Origin: Bacillota bacterium
GTDB taxonomy: Bacteria > Bacillota > UBA4882 > UBA8346
DNA length: 64,000 bases
Assembly: GCA_029974635.1 (NCBI GenBank)
Contig: JARKQY010000052.1
Location: forward strand, 1-64,000
Direction of reading: 5' to 3'
Made by a program: the position numbers and the translations under genes
Shown here: positions 14,355 through 23,925 of the stretch, piece after piece
Layout of the letters: the number at the start of each line of letters is the position of its first letter
Position numbering within the stretch: the first letter of the stretch is position 1
The notes under the pieces: model-generated
Database searches by the model: none
What the model saw: only the letters and a program-made list of their open reading frames with translations
Told to the model about the DNA's origin: nothing

Positions 14355-15233
14355 TTACCCCCCCACAATCCTCCGATACGCTTCCAGATACTTTTCACTG
14401 GTATGCTGGATCACATCAGCAGGCAACGGCGGCGGTGGCGGATTTTTATCCCAGCCGACGGCTTCCAGGTAATCCCGGACATATTGTTTATCGAAACTGG
14501 GTTGCGATTTACCCGGCTGATACTGGTCCAGCGGCCAAAAACGGGAGGAATCCGGGGTAAAGATCTCATCCACCACGGTAAACTCCCCATTTACCCAGGC
14601 GAATTCAAATTTGGTGTCGGCAATGATGATTCCGTTTTGTTCGGCCCGTCTCGCGGCGATTCCATATAGTTTGAGTGATTGCTCCTTGAGTTTCGCCGCA
14701 GTTTCACTACCGATTTTATCCACCAATTGCCCGTAAGTTAACGGCTGGTCATGACCGGCCGATTCTTTGGTCGTCGGAGTAAAGAGCGGTTCCGGCAGTT
14801 TGTCGCTTTCCACGAGTCCCGCCGGTAATTTGATACCCGAAACGGAACCGCTGGATTTATAATCATTCCAGCCGCTTCCGGCCAGATAACCACGGACTAC
14901 ACACTCCACCGGAAGCACTTCGCCTTTTTTCACCACCATGGCGCGGCCTTGTAACATCTCACGCTCCCCGGAAGTCAGGCCGGAGACTGTGGTCATATCC
15001 GTTGAAATCAAATGATTAGGTAAGGCATGACGGGTTTCATTGAACCAGAACACCGATAACCCGGTTAGTACGCGTCCTTTTTCGGGTATGGGTTCGTTAA
15101 ATACCACATCAAATGCGGATAAACGATCAGTGGCCACGATTAACAAATATTGATTCAAGTCATAAATATCGCGCACTTTGCCCTGGGCGATCATTGGAAA
15201 ACTCGTTAATACGGTTTCTCGAATTGCATCCAT
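14355..15233 (-). CDS. purC: SAICAR synthase
   Basis: A 292-residue phosphoribosylaminoimidazole-succinocarboxamide synthase, which joins aspartate to CAIR using ATP. IAQGKVRDIYDLNQYLLIVA, the VECVVRGYLAGSGW motif and DTKFEFAWVNGEFTVVDEI are conserved. The length matches the longer eukaryote-like and Bacteroidetes-like form rather than the roughly 240-residue Bacillus type. AAGGAG precedes the ATG at 15233. It lies between fabZ and purD in the operon. Confidence 0.96.
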   Translation of the reverse strand: MDAIRETVLTSFPMIAQGKVRDIYDLNQYLLIVATDRLSAFDVVFNEPIPEKGRVLTGLSVFWFNETRHALPNHLISTDMTTVSGLTSGEREMLQGRAMVVKKGEVLPVECVVRGYLAGSGWNDYKSSGSVSGIKLPAGLVESDKLPEPLFTPTTKESAGHDQPLTYGQLVDKIGSETAAKLKEQSLKLYGIAARRAEQNGIIIADTKFEFAWVNGEFTVVDEIFTPDSSRFWPLDQYQPGKSQPSFDKQYVRDYLEAVGWDKNPPPPPLPADVIQHTSEKYLEAYRRIVGG

Positions 15234-15270
15234 AAATTAATCAACTCCTTGATAAAAACTACATCCCTGT

Positions 15271-15711
15271 TTATTCTCCGACGGCCAGCACGCAAGTGAT
15301 AATGGCTTCACTGGCAATTTCGTCGTTGATGTAAGACTTGGCCCGAAATTTACCGGTTCTAGCCTTATACCTTTGCAGATGAACCTCAACCCGGAGTTGA
15401 TCTCCGGGCTTGGCGGTTTTCCGGAACCGCGCTTTATCTATTCCGGCAAATAACGGAATGCAATTGACTTCTTCCGCTCCCGCCAGATCCACAATAATAA
15501 ATCCGGCAACCTGCGCCATGATCTCCACCTGCAAAGCCCCGGATAACAGATACTGGCCGTTGAAATATTCTGTTTGCGAAAAAAAGTCATTTACGGTTAC
15601 ATTCTTGATTCCAACCGCTTTTTTACCCTTTTCAACCTCAATCACGCGATCCACCAACAAAAACGGGAAACGGTGGGGTATGATTTCCTTAATCTGATTA
15701 ACATCTAACAT
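15271..15711 (-). CDS. fabZ: 3-hydroxyacyl-ACP dehydratase
   Basis: A 146-residue hot-dog-fold enzyme that dehydrates 3-hydroxyacyl-ACP in type II fatty-acid synthesis. The catalytic His lies in IIPHRFPFLLVDRVIE and the catalytic Glu in ALQVEIMAQVAG, both at the usual positions. What is unusual is the setting: it sits between purN and purC in the purine operon rather than with fab or lpx genes, so it should follow purine control unless it has its own promoter. The gap to purN is 70 bp and contains a fragment of the intergenic repeat. Confidence 0.93.
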   Translation of the reverse strand: MLDVNQIKEIIPHRFPFLLVDRVIEVEKGKKAVGIKNVTVNDFFSQTEYFNGQYLLSGALQVEIMAQVAGFIIVDLAGAEEVNCIPLFAGIDKARFRKTAKPGDQLRVEVHLQRYKARTGKFRAKSYINDEIASEAIITCVLAVGE

Positions 15712-15781
15712 TTTCTCACCCTTGTTCGTCAGGATTTACTAACGGGATTAACGGAATTATTAACATTACAGCGTTAAGAGC

Positions 15782-16411
15782 TTAATGACTGCCCGGTTTC
15801 AGCTTAACCCTAAGTCCGTCGATGATAATCCGGTCTTCCAAAACCAGCCGGATAGCTTGTGGATAAACCCGGTGCTCCACTTGCAAGACTTTGGCGGCTA
15901 GGCTTTCCGGGGTATCAGCATCATCTACGGCAACCGTATCTTGGACTACAATGGGTCCCACATCTGTTTCCGCCGTAACCAAATGGACTGTCGCCCCTGA
16001 AAACTTGGCCCCGGATACAATCACCGCCTCATGAACATGGTGGCCATACATTCCTTTGCCTCCGAAGGCCGGGAGTAAAGCGGGATGAATATTTAAGATG
16101 CGATTCGGATAGGCGTCAACCAGCAAACGGTCAAGAATACGCAAAAAACCTGCCAGACAAATCAGATCAATCTTATTTTCCTTCATAATTTCCAGAATCG
16201 CCCTGGTAAATTCCATTACGGACTGGTATTGACGATGATCGACAACCCGGCTGGGAATATGGTGAAGAGCAGCCCGTTCCAAGGCGTAAGCACCCGGTTT
16301 ATTGCTAACTACAACCCCGATCTCGGCTGCAACTTTTCCCTGGCTTACCGCATCGATAATGGATTGCAGGTTGGTTCCGCCTCCGGAGACCAATACCCCA
16401 ATTCGTTTCAT
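15782..16411 (-). CDS. purN: phosphoribosylglycinamide formyltransferase
   Basis: A 209-residue folate-dependent GAR transformylase (step three). MKRIGVLVSGGGTNLQSIID begins the Rossmann-like fold; the catalytic set is NIHPALLPAFGGKGMYG (Asn, His) and TAETDVGPIVVQ with its conserved Asp. The length is typical. It is spaced 37 bp after purM in the operon, with its own Shine-Dalgarno site. Confidence 0.96.
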   Translation of the reverse strand: MKRIGVLVSGGGTNLQSIIDAVSQGKVAAEIGVVVSNKPGAYALERAALHHIPSRVVDHRQYQSVMEFTRAILEIMKENKIDLICLAGFLRILDRLLVDAYPNRILNIHPALLPAFGGKGMYGHHVHEAVIVSGAKFSGATVHLVTAETDVGPIVVQDTVAVDDADTPESLAAKVLQVEHRVYPQAIRLVLEDRIIIDGLRVKLKPGSH

Positions 16412-16448
16412 CCCATATCCTCCAAAAAGATCATAAATATTATTCGAC

Positions 16449-17465
16449 TCAAATGATAGTTACCCTTTTTTCACCGGCAACTACTGTACCAATCTTATAT
16501 AATTCCGGAACCAGCGCCGTAACCGTTGCTAAATCGCCCGGAGCACAAATGAGAACCATTCCGATTCCCATATTAAACACCCGGTAAGCCTCTTGGTCAG
16601 GTATTGCAGCCGCATTCTGCAGAAATTGAAATATGGGCAATACCGGCCAGGAACCCTTCTTGATTTCCACGCCGCAACCGTCCGGCAATATCCGGGGGAT
16701 ATTATCATAAAAACCGCCGCCGGTAATATGAGCCATTCCTTTGATAAGCTTTTGGGTTACCAGGGGGTATAACTCACGGAAATAAGAACGGTGGGGGCTT
16801 AAAAGTTCCATACCGATGGACTCGCTAAGACCGGGTACATGATCATGGGCCTGCAATTGCAGTTCATCGAAACAAATCTTCCGGGCGAGAGAATACCCGT
16901 TGGTATGCAGTCCGGTGGAAGCCAAACCCAGAGCCAAGTCACCAGGCCGGATACCTGCTCCGGTGATGAGTAAGTCGCGTTCCACCACCCCAATAATGGT
17001 TCCGGCCAGGTCAAACTCACCTTTTGCGTAAATCCCAGGCATTTCAGCCGTTTCACCGCCAATTAAAACACATTGATTCTCCAGGCAACCTTTGGCCAGG
17101 CCGCTGACAATGGATTCAATGACTTCAGGCCGGAGCGAACCGGTGCCGATATAATCCAGAAAGAATAACGGCCGCGCCCCTTGGACCAGAATATCATCGA
17201 CACAATGATTTACCAGATCGTAGCCAACCGTATCGTATTTTTCCAGGGCAAAAGCCACCTTCAATTTGGTCCCGACCCCGTCGGTGCTCGCCACTAGAAC
17301 CGGATCCCGGAAATCAGCGGACGGGAAGCTAAACAACCCTCCGAAGCTGCCTAGGTCACCCAATACATGCGAATTGAAAGTATTCCTCACCAATGATTTA
17401 ATTCTTTTTACCGCTTCATTTCCGGCGTCAATATCTACACCGGCCTCCCTATAGAGGTCTGCCAT
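16449..17465 (-). CDS. purM: phosphoribosylformylglycinamidine cyclo-ligase
   Basis: A 338-residue AIR synthetase that closes the imidazole ring from FGAM using ATP. Characteristic stretches are YREAGVDIDAGNEAVKRIK, DGVGTKLKVAF, VNHCVDDILVQGARPLFFLDY and HITGGGFYDNIPRILPDG. The start at 17465 is set by homology and GAGGGGTG; the longer frame to 17591 would overlap purF. Only 4 bp separate it from the purF stop, so the two are probably cotranslated. Confidence 0.97.
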   Translation of the reverse strand: MADLYREAGVDIDAGNEAVKRIKSLVRNTFNSHVLGDLGSFGGLFSFPSADFRDPVLVASTDGVGTKLKVAFALEKYDTVGYDLVNHCVDDILVQGARPLFFLDYIGTGSLRPEVIESIVSGLAKGCLENQCVLIGGETAEMPGIYAKGEFDLAGTIIGVVERDLLITGAGIRPGDLALGLASTGLHTNGYSLARKICFDELQLQAHDHVPGLSESIGMELLSPHRSYFRELYPLVTQKLIKGMAHITGGGFYDNIPRILPDGCGVEIKKGSWPVLPIFQFLQNAAAIPDQEAYRVFNMGIGMVLICAPGDLATVTALVPELYKIGTVVAGEKRVTII

Positions 17466-17469
17466 TGCT

Positions 17470-18909
17470 TCACCCCTCGAGTATATATTTATCGTTCCGC
17501 TCGTTATTTGGAATCTCCACCGGGTATTGACCGTTAAAACAGGCGACACAAAGATCCCTGCCCTGCGGTATCGCCCGGTATAAACCCTCAAGTGTCAAAT
17601 ATGTCAAAGTGTCAGCCCCGATATATTTCCGGATATCCTCTACCGATTGCGAAGAGGCAATCAATTCCTTACGTACGGAAGTATCAATTCCATAATAGCA
17701 AGGATGGGTAATGGGAGGAGCGCTGACGCACATATGCACCTCTTTGGCTCCCGCATCCCGAAGCATCCGGATGATTTTACCGCTGGTGGTACCCCGGACG
17801 ATAGTATCATCTATGATGATCACCCGCTTGTCCCTAAGAACGCTTTCCACCGGATTCAGCTTAATCCTTACTCCAATATCCCGCAAATTTTGGTGGGGTT
17901 GAATAAAGGTCCGCCCCACATAAGTATTTTTAATAAGACCGACATCATAAGGGATCCGGGAGGCTTCCGCAAAACCAATGGCGGTTGAAATACCGGTATC
18001 GGGCACCGGGATAACCACATCGGCCGTAGCGCTGAATTCCTTGGTCAGCTCGCGTCCCATAGCTTTCCGCGCCAAATGAACATTCAGGCCGTCAATGATG
18101 CTATCCGGGCGGGCCAGATAGATATATTCAAATACGCACAAGGCGTGCCGGGGTGAGTTTGAATATTGGTAACTCTTCACCCCGTCTTTATCGATGACAA
18201 CCAGTTCTCCGGGTTGAATGTCCCTGATAAAACGGGCTCCGATACTAGAAAAGGCGCAGCTTTCCGATGCTAAAACATGGGTATTGGGAAGTTCACCCAA
18301 GCACAATGGCCGGATTCCATAAGGATCCCGCAAACCGATCAAAGTATCTTTGGTCATCAAGCTAAGTGAAAAAGAACCCTTTAAAACCCGCGCCGCTTTC
18401 ATAATGGCGTTGACCAGGGTATCATTACTGTGCCTGGCGATTAAATTCATGATAACTTCGGTGTCGGTGGTGGATTGAAAAACCGAGCCTTCCATCTCCA
18501 GCTGCAGCCGTAACTGCTCAGTGTTGGTAAGATTGCCATTGTGGGCAACAGCGAGAATACCTTTGGAACATCGGGCCATCATCGGTTGCGCATTGGCCAA
18601 CAAGCTGGAACCAGTTGTGGAATAACGCACATGACCCATTCCAATTCGTCCTTTGAGACGATCCAGAGTGTCCCGGCTGAAAACATTGGCGACCAAACCC
18701 ATGTTTTTATGAATCGTCGGATGAGTTCCGTCGGAAATAACCATGCCCGCGCTTTCCTGCCCGCGGTGTTGCAAGGCATACATACCCAGGTAAGTCATGC
18801 CCGACGCATCAAACTCAGGGTCGTTACTGTATACCCCAAAGATACCGCAAGCCTCTCTCGGCTTGTCTTCCAATGTCAAACCATCCGCCATATAATCCGT
18901 AAATTCCAA
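17470..18909 (-). CDS. purF: amidophosphoribosyltransferase
   Basis: A 479-residue enzyme for the committed step of purine synthesis: PRPP plus glutamine to phosphoribosylamine. The glutaminase nucleophile Cys21 (EACGIFGVY) is preceded by a 20-residue propeptide, as in the Bacillus-type enzyme. Four cysteines in FEYIY-upstream LCVFEY, THPCYYG and LCVACFNG fit the 4Fe-4S ligands of that class. The PRPP loop is VIIIDDTIVRGTTSGKII. Its substrate PRPP is the likely ligand of the riboswitch that opens the operon. Confidence 0.97.
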   Translation of the reverse strand: MEFTDYMADGLTLEDKPREACGIFGVYSNDPEFDASGMTYLGMYALQHRGQESAGMVISDGTHPTIHKNMGLVANVFSRDTLDRLKGRIGMGHVRYSTTGSSLLANAQPMMARCSKGILAVAHNGNLTNTEQLRLQLEMEGSVFQSTTDTEVIMNLIARHSNDTLVNAIMKAARVLKGSFSLSLMTKDTLIGLRDPYGIRPLCLGELPNTHVLASESCAFSSIGARFIRDIQPGELVVIDKDGVKSYQYSNSPRHALCVFEYIYLARPDSIIDGLNVHLARKAMGRELTKEFSATADVVIPVPDTGISTAIGFAEASRIPYDVGLIKNTYVGRTFIQPHQNLRDIGVRIKLNPVESVLRDKRVIIIDDTIVRGTTSGKIIRMLRDAGAKEVHMCVSAPPITHPCYYGIDTSVRKELIASSQSVEDIRKYIGADTLTYLTLEGLYRAIPQGRDLCVACFNGQYPVEIPNNERNDKYILEG

Positions 18910-18925
18910 TATAAACCGCTCCTCG

Positions 18926-20329
18926 TCAGGAAGGCAGATTTTGCAGTTTCTGCTCCCAAGTGTTACAAATCAGTTCGGTTTTCTGCCCGGCCCACCCCTG
19001 ATACTGCTCCGGATCATCCAAGATCAACCGCTGTTTGGGACTTAGCTTTTCCAAATACGGTGCCAGCTCATTTTTTTCCATAATCAGCTGCCGTAAACTC
19101 TTTCCCGTTTTTTGGGATTCCAAGGTCAATACCCGGACCGCTTCATGGGCATCAGGGTGACCCATGGATGCTAAAAGAATATATAAAGGTTCCGCAATTA
19201 CCATCTCTTTGGTGGTATCAAAATTACGGAGCATCCGTTCCTTGTCCACCACCAAACGCTGCATCACTTTAATCAGTCTGTCCACAGCAGCTACGAATCC
19301 AACTACAATCTCGGGAACAAAGCGTCCGGACGCCGAATTGGTCAAATCACGTTGATGTTCCGAGATTTGATCCGCGTAAAGAGTAATCATCCGCGGCATA
19401 AACTCTTTCCACATGCTTTTTACATGCTCAAAATTCCAGGGATTGCGTTTATGAGGCATTGTGGAAGAGCCCACCTGAGTTGCTTCGAAGACTTCGCCGA
19501 CCTCGCCGATTTCGGTCCGCTGCAAATGCCGGATGTCATCGGCAAGATTAGCCAATACTCCGAAGGCTGATATAATGGCATGGATATAATCCGTCAAATA
19601 CTCCGGTTCCACGATCTGATTGGAATAATTGGCAGGTTTAAGCCCTAACTCCTGAAGCACTTCCCTTTCAAACTCCAGCGGGTCATCGAAAAAGAGGGAA
19701 CTGGCATTATAGGCTCCCACCGCTCCGGCGATCTTACCCCGCAAATTATCGGCCGTCGCCTTGATTAGCTCGATTCGGGAACCAAATCGACTCACATATT
19801 CGGCCATTGCAAACCCGAACGTAATAGGTACCGCGTGCTGGCCGTGAGTACGGCCCACTTGCAGGGTGGCCTTTTCACGGCGGGCAATGTTGATTAAAAC
19901 GGTCTCCAGTTCCAGCATTTTGGGAATTACGATTTTGGCGGTGGCGTCTTTAAAACGGAGCGCCGTTGCCGAATCCATAATATCCACCGATGTGGTGGTG
20001 AAATGTACAAAAGGACGGGCGGCTTCACTGAGCCGGCGTTGAATACAGTTCACCAAAGCCCGGATATTATGCTTGGTTAACTCCTCTTCGGCATATACTT
20101 CCTCTGGTTGAACCATTACACATGCTTTCGCTATCTCAGTAGCAATCTGTTCCGAACATAAACCCCGTTTAGCGAGGACCTTTGCCAGGGCGGTCTCAAC
20201 CTGCAACTCATACCGGATGTAGGCATTCTCTGAAAAAAATTCGGCCAGCTTGTCGAAGAGCTTTTCATTGGAAGCGTAATAACGGTGGTCCAACGGACTT
20301 AAGTTGCTAAATACATTTTGCGTCAACAA
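18926..20329 (-). CDS. purB: adenylosuccinate lyase
   Basis: A 467-residue fumarase/aspartase-superfamily enzyme that releases fumarate from SAICAR and from adenylosuccinate. The signature loop GSSTMPHKRNPWNFE with the catalytic Ser is present, as are TSVDIMDSATALRFKDA and GRTHGQHAVPITFG with the catalytic His. First gene of the operon, directly behind the PRPP riboswitch and its terminator. purH, purL, purQ, purS and purE are not in the window. Confidence 0.97.
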   Translation of the reverse strand: MLTQNVFSNLSPLDHRYYASNEKLFDKLAEFFSENAYIRYELQVETALAKVLAKRGLCSEQIATEIAKACVMVQPEEVYAEEELTKHNIRALVNCIQRRLSEAARPFVHFTTTSVDIMDSATALRFKDATAKIVIPKMLELETVLINIARREKATLQVGRTHGQHAVPITFGFAMAEYVSRFGSRIELIKATADNLRGKIAGAVGAYNASSLFFDDPLEFEREVLQELGLKPANYSNQIVEPEYLTDYIHAIISAFGVLANLADDIRHLQRTEIGEVGEVFEATQVGSSTMPHKRNPWNFEHVKSMWKEFMPRMITLYADQISEHQRDLTNSASGRFVPEIVVGFVAAVDRLIKVMQRLVVDKERMLRNFDTTKEMVIAEPLYILLASMGHPDAHEAVRVLTLESQKTGKSLRQLIMEKNELAPYLEKLSPKQRLILDDPEQYQGWAGQKTELICNTWEQKLQNLPS

Positions 20330-20343
20330 ACAGGTACCCCCTT

Positions 20344-20437
20344 AAAAAAGCTTCGGGCGGGTAGGTTTAAAACGTGTTCACACGTATCCGTATGTAATGA
20401 AACAATATCGCTTACATACGTTGAAACCTACCCGCCC
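20344..20437 (-). terminator. intrinsic terminator controlled by the PRPP riboswitch
   Basis: On the minus strand GGGCGGGTAGGTTT (20424-20437) pairs perfectly with AAACCTACCCGCCC (20355-20368), followed by GAAGCTTTTTT. Between the arms two smaller hairpins form (CGTATGTAA/TTACATACG and ACGTGT/ACACGT). The 5' arm is also the conserved 3' edge of the aptamer, so aptamer and terminator cannot form together. Ligand binding should allow read-through into purB. Confidence 0.9.
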
Positions 20438-20575
20438 GGGTTTTTATCCCTCTACGGTGTAACACCTAGAATAAGATACGCAGTAGCCTATTAGGTGCCT
20501 GCACCACTTGGTCCTGACCTGTTCAATGATTTTCCGGATAACATAGAAAAAACAGCGGAACCCTAGGTGCACTTC
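20431..20575 (-). promoter_or_regulatory. PRPP riboswitch (ykkC family) upstream of the purine operon
   Basis: The minus strand carries the ykkC-class core: GTGCACCTAGGGTTCCGC at the 5' side (20555-20572), GGTCAGGACCAAGTG in the middle, and GTTACACCG followed by AGGGATAAAAACCCGGGCGG at the 3' side. CACCTA and TAGGTG form P1. Members of this class bind guanidine, ppGpp or PRPP. The 3' GGGCGGGTAGGTTT edge and the purine genes point to PRPP, known to switch such operons on by blocking a terminator. Confidence 0.88.
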
Positions 20576-20696
20576 CATATTTATTTTTGAACATCTTTAT
20601 TCTAACAAAATGCCCTAGTGGTTGTCAACTTGATTGTATTTTCACAGGCCGAAAGTTATAATTATGCAATTGTTCAAAGTGAAAAAGAAATTGTAG

Positions 20697-21590
20697 CTAA
20701 ATACTGAAATGGAAAAATGAACATATCAGATTATAAAGCCAGATTCCGGTTTGAATATTATACTCGCTACCGTGTGAAATGACACCTTGTTCAAGCTGCG
20801 GATAAAGCCGCCCGAAGACCTTATTCCCACGGACGGAATGATAAATGAACCGAATCAGAAATACAACGGTAAGCAGGATAATTTGAATATCAAGCCAGAT
20901 ATTATGTATTTGTACATAATTTATATAGTAATGCAACTTCATGGGGATGATTTCCCGGGTATACATCTGCTTGGGATCGTGCGCAGCTTCCAATAGCAGG
21001 CTTTCATCCATATAAACCAATGAACCGAATCCGGTAATCCCGGGAGGGACTGATAACACCACATTCCGGGCCACAGTGGGATATTGAGCTACAATTTGGG
21101 GGATCATGGGACGCGGACCTACCAAACTCATATCACCTTTGAGGACATTAAAAAATTGGGGCAGCTCATCAAGCTTATACTTCCGCAAAACTCTGCCAAT
21201 CCTGGTAATATAAGCATCATTTTCACAAACATAGAATTTGCCGAGATTTTCAGCGCCGGTAATCATAGTCCGGAATTTATAAATCGTAAACAATTTCCCG
21301 TCCTTGCCGACCCGTTTCTGCGTAAATATGGCCGGTCCGGCCGAATCGAGTTTAATAAGCACCCCAATAATTAAAAATACCGGCAGTAACATCACAGTTA
21401 CTGGTAACGTAAACATAATGTCAAAAATCCGCTTCCCAATAAGTGACATCGGACGCCGCTGATATTGTTGGGTGATGGTTTCAAGATCAGAGTTAAGATT
21501 CTGACGAAATAGCTTATTGATGCGGGTCTGGAGATTTAAGGGGCTGTTGCTTTTATGACTCTCTAAGATGAAGGCTGCGTTGGTTGCCAT
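20697..21590 (-). CDS. undecaprenyl-phosphate sugar phosphotransferase (EPS initiation)
   Basis: A 297-residue bacterial sugar transferase (PF02397) of the short, monotopic type related to the C-terminal half of WcaJ/WbaP. It transfers sugar-1-phosphate to undecaprenyl phosphate and so starts a polysaccharide repeat. One membrane segment (IFDIMFTLPVTVMLLPVFLI) is followed by QKRVGKDGKLFTIYKFRTM and KLDELPQFFNVLKGDMS...GPRP. A hydrophilic N-terminal extension of about 50 residues and a C-terminal tail are less usual. It is the last gene of the long minus-strand EPS locus. Confidence 0.9.
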   Translation of the reverse strand: MATNAAFILESHKSNSPLNLQTRINKLFRQNLNSDLETITQQYQRRPMSLIGKRIFDIMFTLPVTVMLLPVFLIIGVLIKLDSAGPAIFTQKRVGKDGKLFTIYKFRTMITGAENLGKFYVCENDAYITRIGRVLRKYKLDELPQFFNVLKGDMSLVGPRPMIPQIVAQYPTVARNVVLSVPPGITGFGSLVYMDESLLLEAAHDPKQMYTREIIPMKLHYYINYVQIHNIWLDIQIILLTVVFLIRFIYHSVRGNKVFGRLYPQLEQGVISHGSEYNIQTGIWLYNLICSFFHFSI

Positions 21591-21666
21591 AATAAAACCA
21601 CCCCCACACTTTATATTTTATTAATAATATTATCGGCAAAATTTAATGAAATATTGATAATAAAAT

Positions 21667-22950
21667 CTATAAACTCTTGTTTTTTGAAATTCGGCGACCT
21701 TGATAATAGTTTGGCCTTTTATAGGAATTATTATGAATTGAATCAATGATTTCCTCATATTTCCTGGACAAAACCTTACGGTCATAATGACGGACTACAT
21801 ATTCAGCACCGCGCTTTCCCATCTGTTCTCCCCTGGAGGGATCGATTAACAGGTGGAGAATAGCTTTTTCAAGGGCTGCCGGATCTTCCTGGGGTATAAT
21901 GATGGCTGAACCTGATTCTTCCAATATTTGAGCTGCCTCCCCTTCCAGGCAGGCCACCAATGGCCGGCCACCGGCCATGATCTCAAAGATTTTCGACGGA
22001 ATGACTTTTGCAAATAAAGGTATCTTTTTTAATGATACCAGGCAAATATCGGCCAAAGCATATATTTCCGGCATCATCTCCCGGGGTTGTCCCGGCCAGA
22101 ACCAAACATTCTGCAATTGCAGATCCCGGGCCATAGTTTGTAAAGTTTCTTTCATCGCCCCTTCACCTACGAATAAAAACAAAATATTCTCCGCCTGCCG
22201 CAAACGGTCCGCAGCTTGCAGCACATATTCCAACGAATGGGACAATCCCAAAGCCCCGGTATATAATACCACGAACCGCTCTTCCAACTGATATTTCTTT
22301 TTTATTCTCCGGGAATCAACATGGCTGAACCTCTCCAAGTCGACTCCGTTATAGATTATCTCGATTTTATGCTCCGGAACTCCCCGGGCCACTAAATTTT
22401 CCTTAAATGATTTTGTCACAACAACTATCTTTTGGGCGCGGCGGTATAAAAAAAGCTCCCAGGACTCCAGGATTCGTATGGGCAATTTGGATTTTATCAC
22501 TCCCAATTCAGTAATGGCAGCCGGCCACAGATCCCGGACTTCAAAAATAAAGGGGGTTTTTTTAATCCAGCTGATGAACAGCGCCGCGAAACCAGTAAAA
22601 AACGTGGGGGAACTGGCGATGATTACATCTATTTTTCCAAGCCGGGGCAGACTCAAAATGACCGAGGAAAACATGAACGACAGGTGGCAAATCGTCCGCC
22701 GCCATATGCCTTTGTTGGGGGAAGCCAGCACAAAATTACGGAATACCCGGATGCCCTGATGCATTTCCCGCATAAAAAAACGGCCACGGTATTCTTTGGG
22801 GATAACTCCGGTGGGATGATTGGGGAAACAGGTCACTACCGTTACCTGATGGCCCATTTGCACCCATTCCCGGGAAAGCTCCAAAATCCGGGCCGCGGGA
22901 GCCCCCATCTCCGGGTAAAAATAGTGGCATAAGTATCCAATTTTCATCAT
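21667..22950 (-). CDS. GT4 glycosyltransferase (WbuB-like)
   Basis: A 427-residue GT-B enzyme. The N-terminal IGYLCHYFYPEMGAPAARIL and PNHPTGVIPKEYRG are typical of WbuB/WcaI-like transferases, which add amino sugars such as FucNAc in O-antigen pathways. The C-terminal nucleotide-sugar domain has VLYTGALGLSHSLEYVL and IFEIMAGGRPLVACLEGEAA. Cytoplasmic and probably peripheral at the membrane. It lies next to the initiating transferase, so it may add the second sugar. Confidence 0.85.
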   Translation of the reverse strand: MMKIGYLCHYFYPEMGAPAARILELSREWVQMGHQVTVVTCFPNHPTGVIPKEYRGRFFMREMHQGIRVFRNFVLASPNKGIWRRTICHLSFMFSSVILSLPRLGKIDVIIASSPTFFTGFAALFISWIKKTPFIFEVRDLWPAAITELGVIKSKLPIRILESWELFLYRRAQKIVVVTKSFKENLVARGVPEHKIEIIYNGVDLERFSHVDSRRIKKKYQLEERFVVLYTGALGLSHSLEYVLQAADRLRQAENILFLFVGEGAMKETLQTMARDLQLQNVWFWPGQPREMMPEIYALADICLVSLKKIPLFAKVIPSKIFEIMAGGRPLVACLEGEAAQILEESGSAIIIPQEDPAALEKAILHLLIDPSRGEQMGKRGAEYVVRHYDRKVLSRKYEEIIDSIHNNSYKRPNYYQGRRISKNKSL

Positions 22951-23045
22951 GATTCCTCATCTCTGCGCCTTCGCCACCATAGTGACAACGTCTCTGGGCG
23001 GGTATATGTTTTAAGATTTTGGCGCAACCTTGCTGCAGCGTTCCT

Positions 23046-23771
23046 TTAGCGCTTGATAAACTTACTAATCATAACCGCCTTTAAACCGGAAAAACCAAGT
23101 CCATTGATAATCCGTTCGTAGATGATCCCTGGCAGATATGCAATGAAGCTAAATCGCAAATATTCCGGTCTGCCTTCATAAAAGTTGATTGCGCCGACTT
23201 GAAATCCGGTCTGCCCGGCGATCCGGATTTGGCGCTTTCTAGTATTGACATGGTAATAAGTTGGAAAGGTATCTTCCATATTCCGGCCCCGGATTCGATT
23301 AAACCACCGGTGGAAACCGGGAGGGGTAATTTGGGCAATCAGTGCCACATAATGAAACCGATTGGGGGTCTTGGTCAGCAACCAACCGCCCTTTTTCAAT
23401 ACTCTTCCGATTTCCCGGAAAAAGGAACCCGGATCTTGAATATGTTCCAAAACATTACAACAGATCACTACATCGAATTGGTTATCCTGAAAGGGGCGCA
23501 TTGCATCTCCAAAACCGATAAACGCCTTCTCCAAATAAGGATTACTCAATACTCTCCGGTCCGGATCAATCCCGTAAACTTGCCCGGCCAGTCCTTTGAA
23601 GTTCATTTCCGGAACCAGGCCGGAACCGGCCCCCACATCAAGTAATATGGCAGTAGAGTCAAGATGTTTAAGTATTTCCGCCCTGAATAATTTATGATCC
23701 CAATTATCATCGTAATCCGGATAAAAATACCGATCCCAAAAAACCACCGAACTTTTTGGCATATCCGTCAA
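23046..23771 (-). CDS. SAM-dependent methyltransferase
   Basis: A 241-residue class I methyltransferase. Motif I is ILLDVGAGSGLVPEM, followed by GIDPDRRV (acidic loop) and FDVVICCNVLEHIQDPGSFF (motif IV of the Methyltransf_11/UbiE type). It lies between the GT4 gene and the bi-domain dehydrogenase gene, so methylation of a sugar or polymer end is a reasonable inference. Acceptor unknown. Confidence 0.85.
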   Translation of the reverse strand: MTDMPKSSVVFWDRYFYPDYDDNWDHKLFRAEILKHLDSTAILLDVGAGSGLVPEMNFKGLAGQVYGIDPDRRVLSNPYLEKAFIGFGDAMRPFQDNQFDVVICCNVLEHIQDPGSFFREIGRVLKKGGWLLTKTPNRFHYVALIAQITPPGFHRWFNRIRGRNMEDTFPTYYHVNTRKRQIRIAGQTGFQVGAINFYEGRPEYLRFSFIAYLPGIIYERIINGLGFSGLKAVMISKFIKR

Positions 23772-23925
23772 ATCCTCCTCCCCATCACTCAGTGCAAAAT
23801 GTTTTGATCCAATAAATCCCGTTAATCCCGTCTAAAAAAGCTTGTATTTATTATTAAGGCTACGAAACTCTTTTTTGGCTTCGCTTTTTAGCGCCATAGT
23901 GACGACGCCTATACAGGAGTATGCT

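Noticed and set aside
17466-17591. longer purM start
   Set aside because: It overlaps purF by over 100 bp, and the family N-terminus begins at 17465.
20344-20575. T-box or guanine riboswitch for the purine operon
   Set aside because: Neither T-box nor purine-aptamer cores are present; the ykkC core and its overlap with the terminator are clear.
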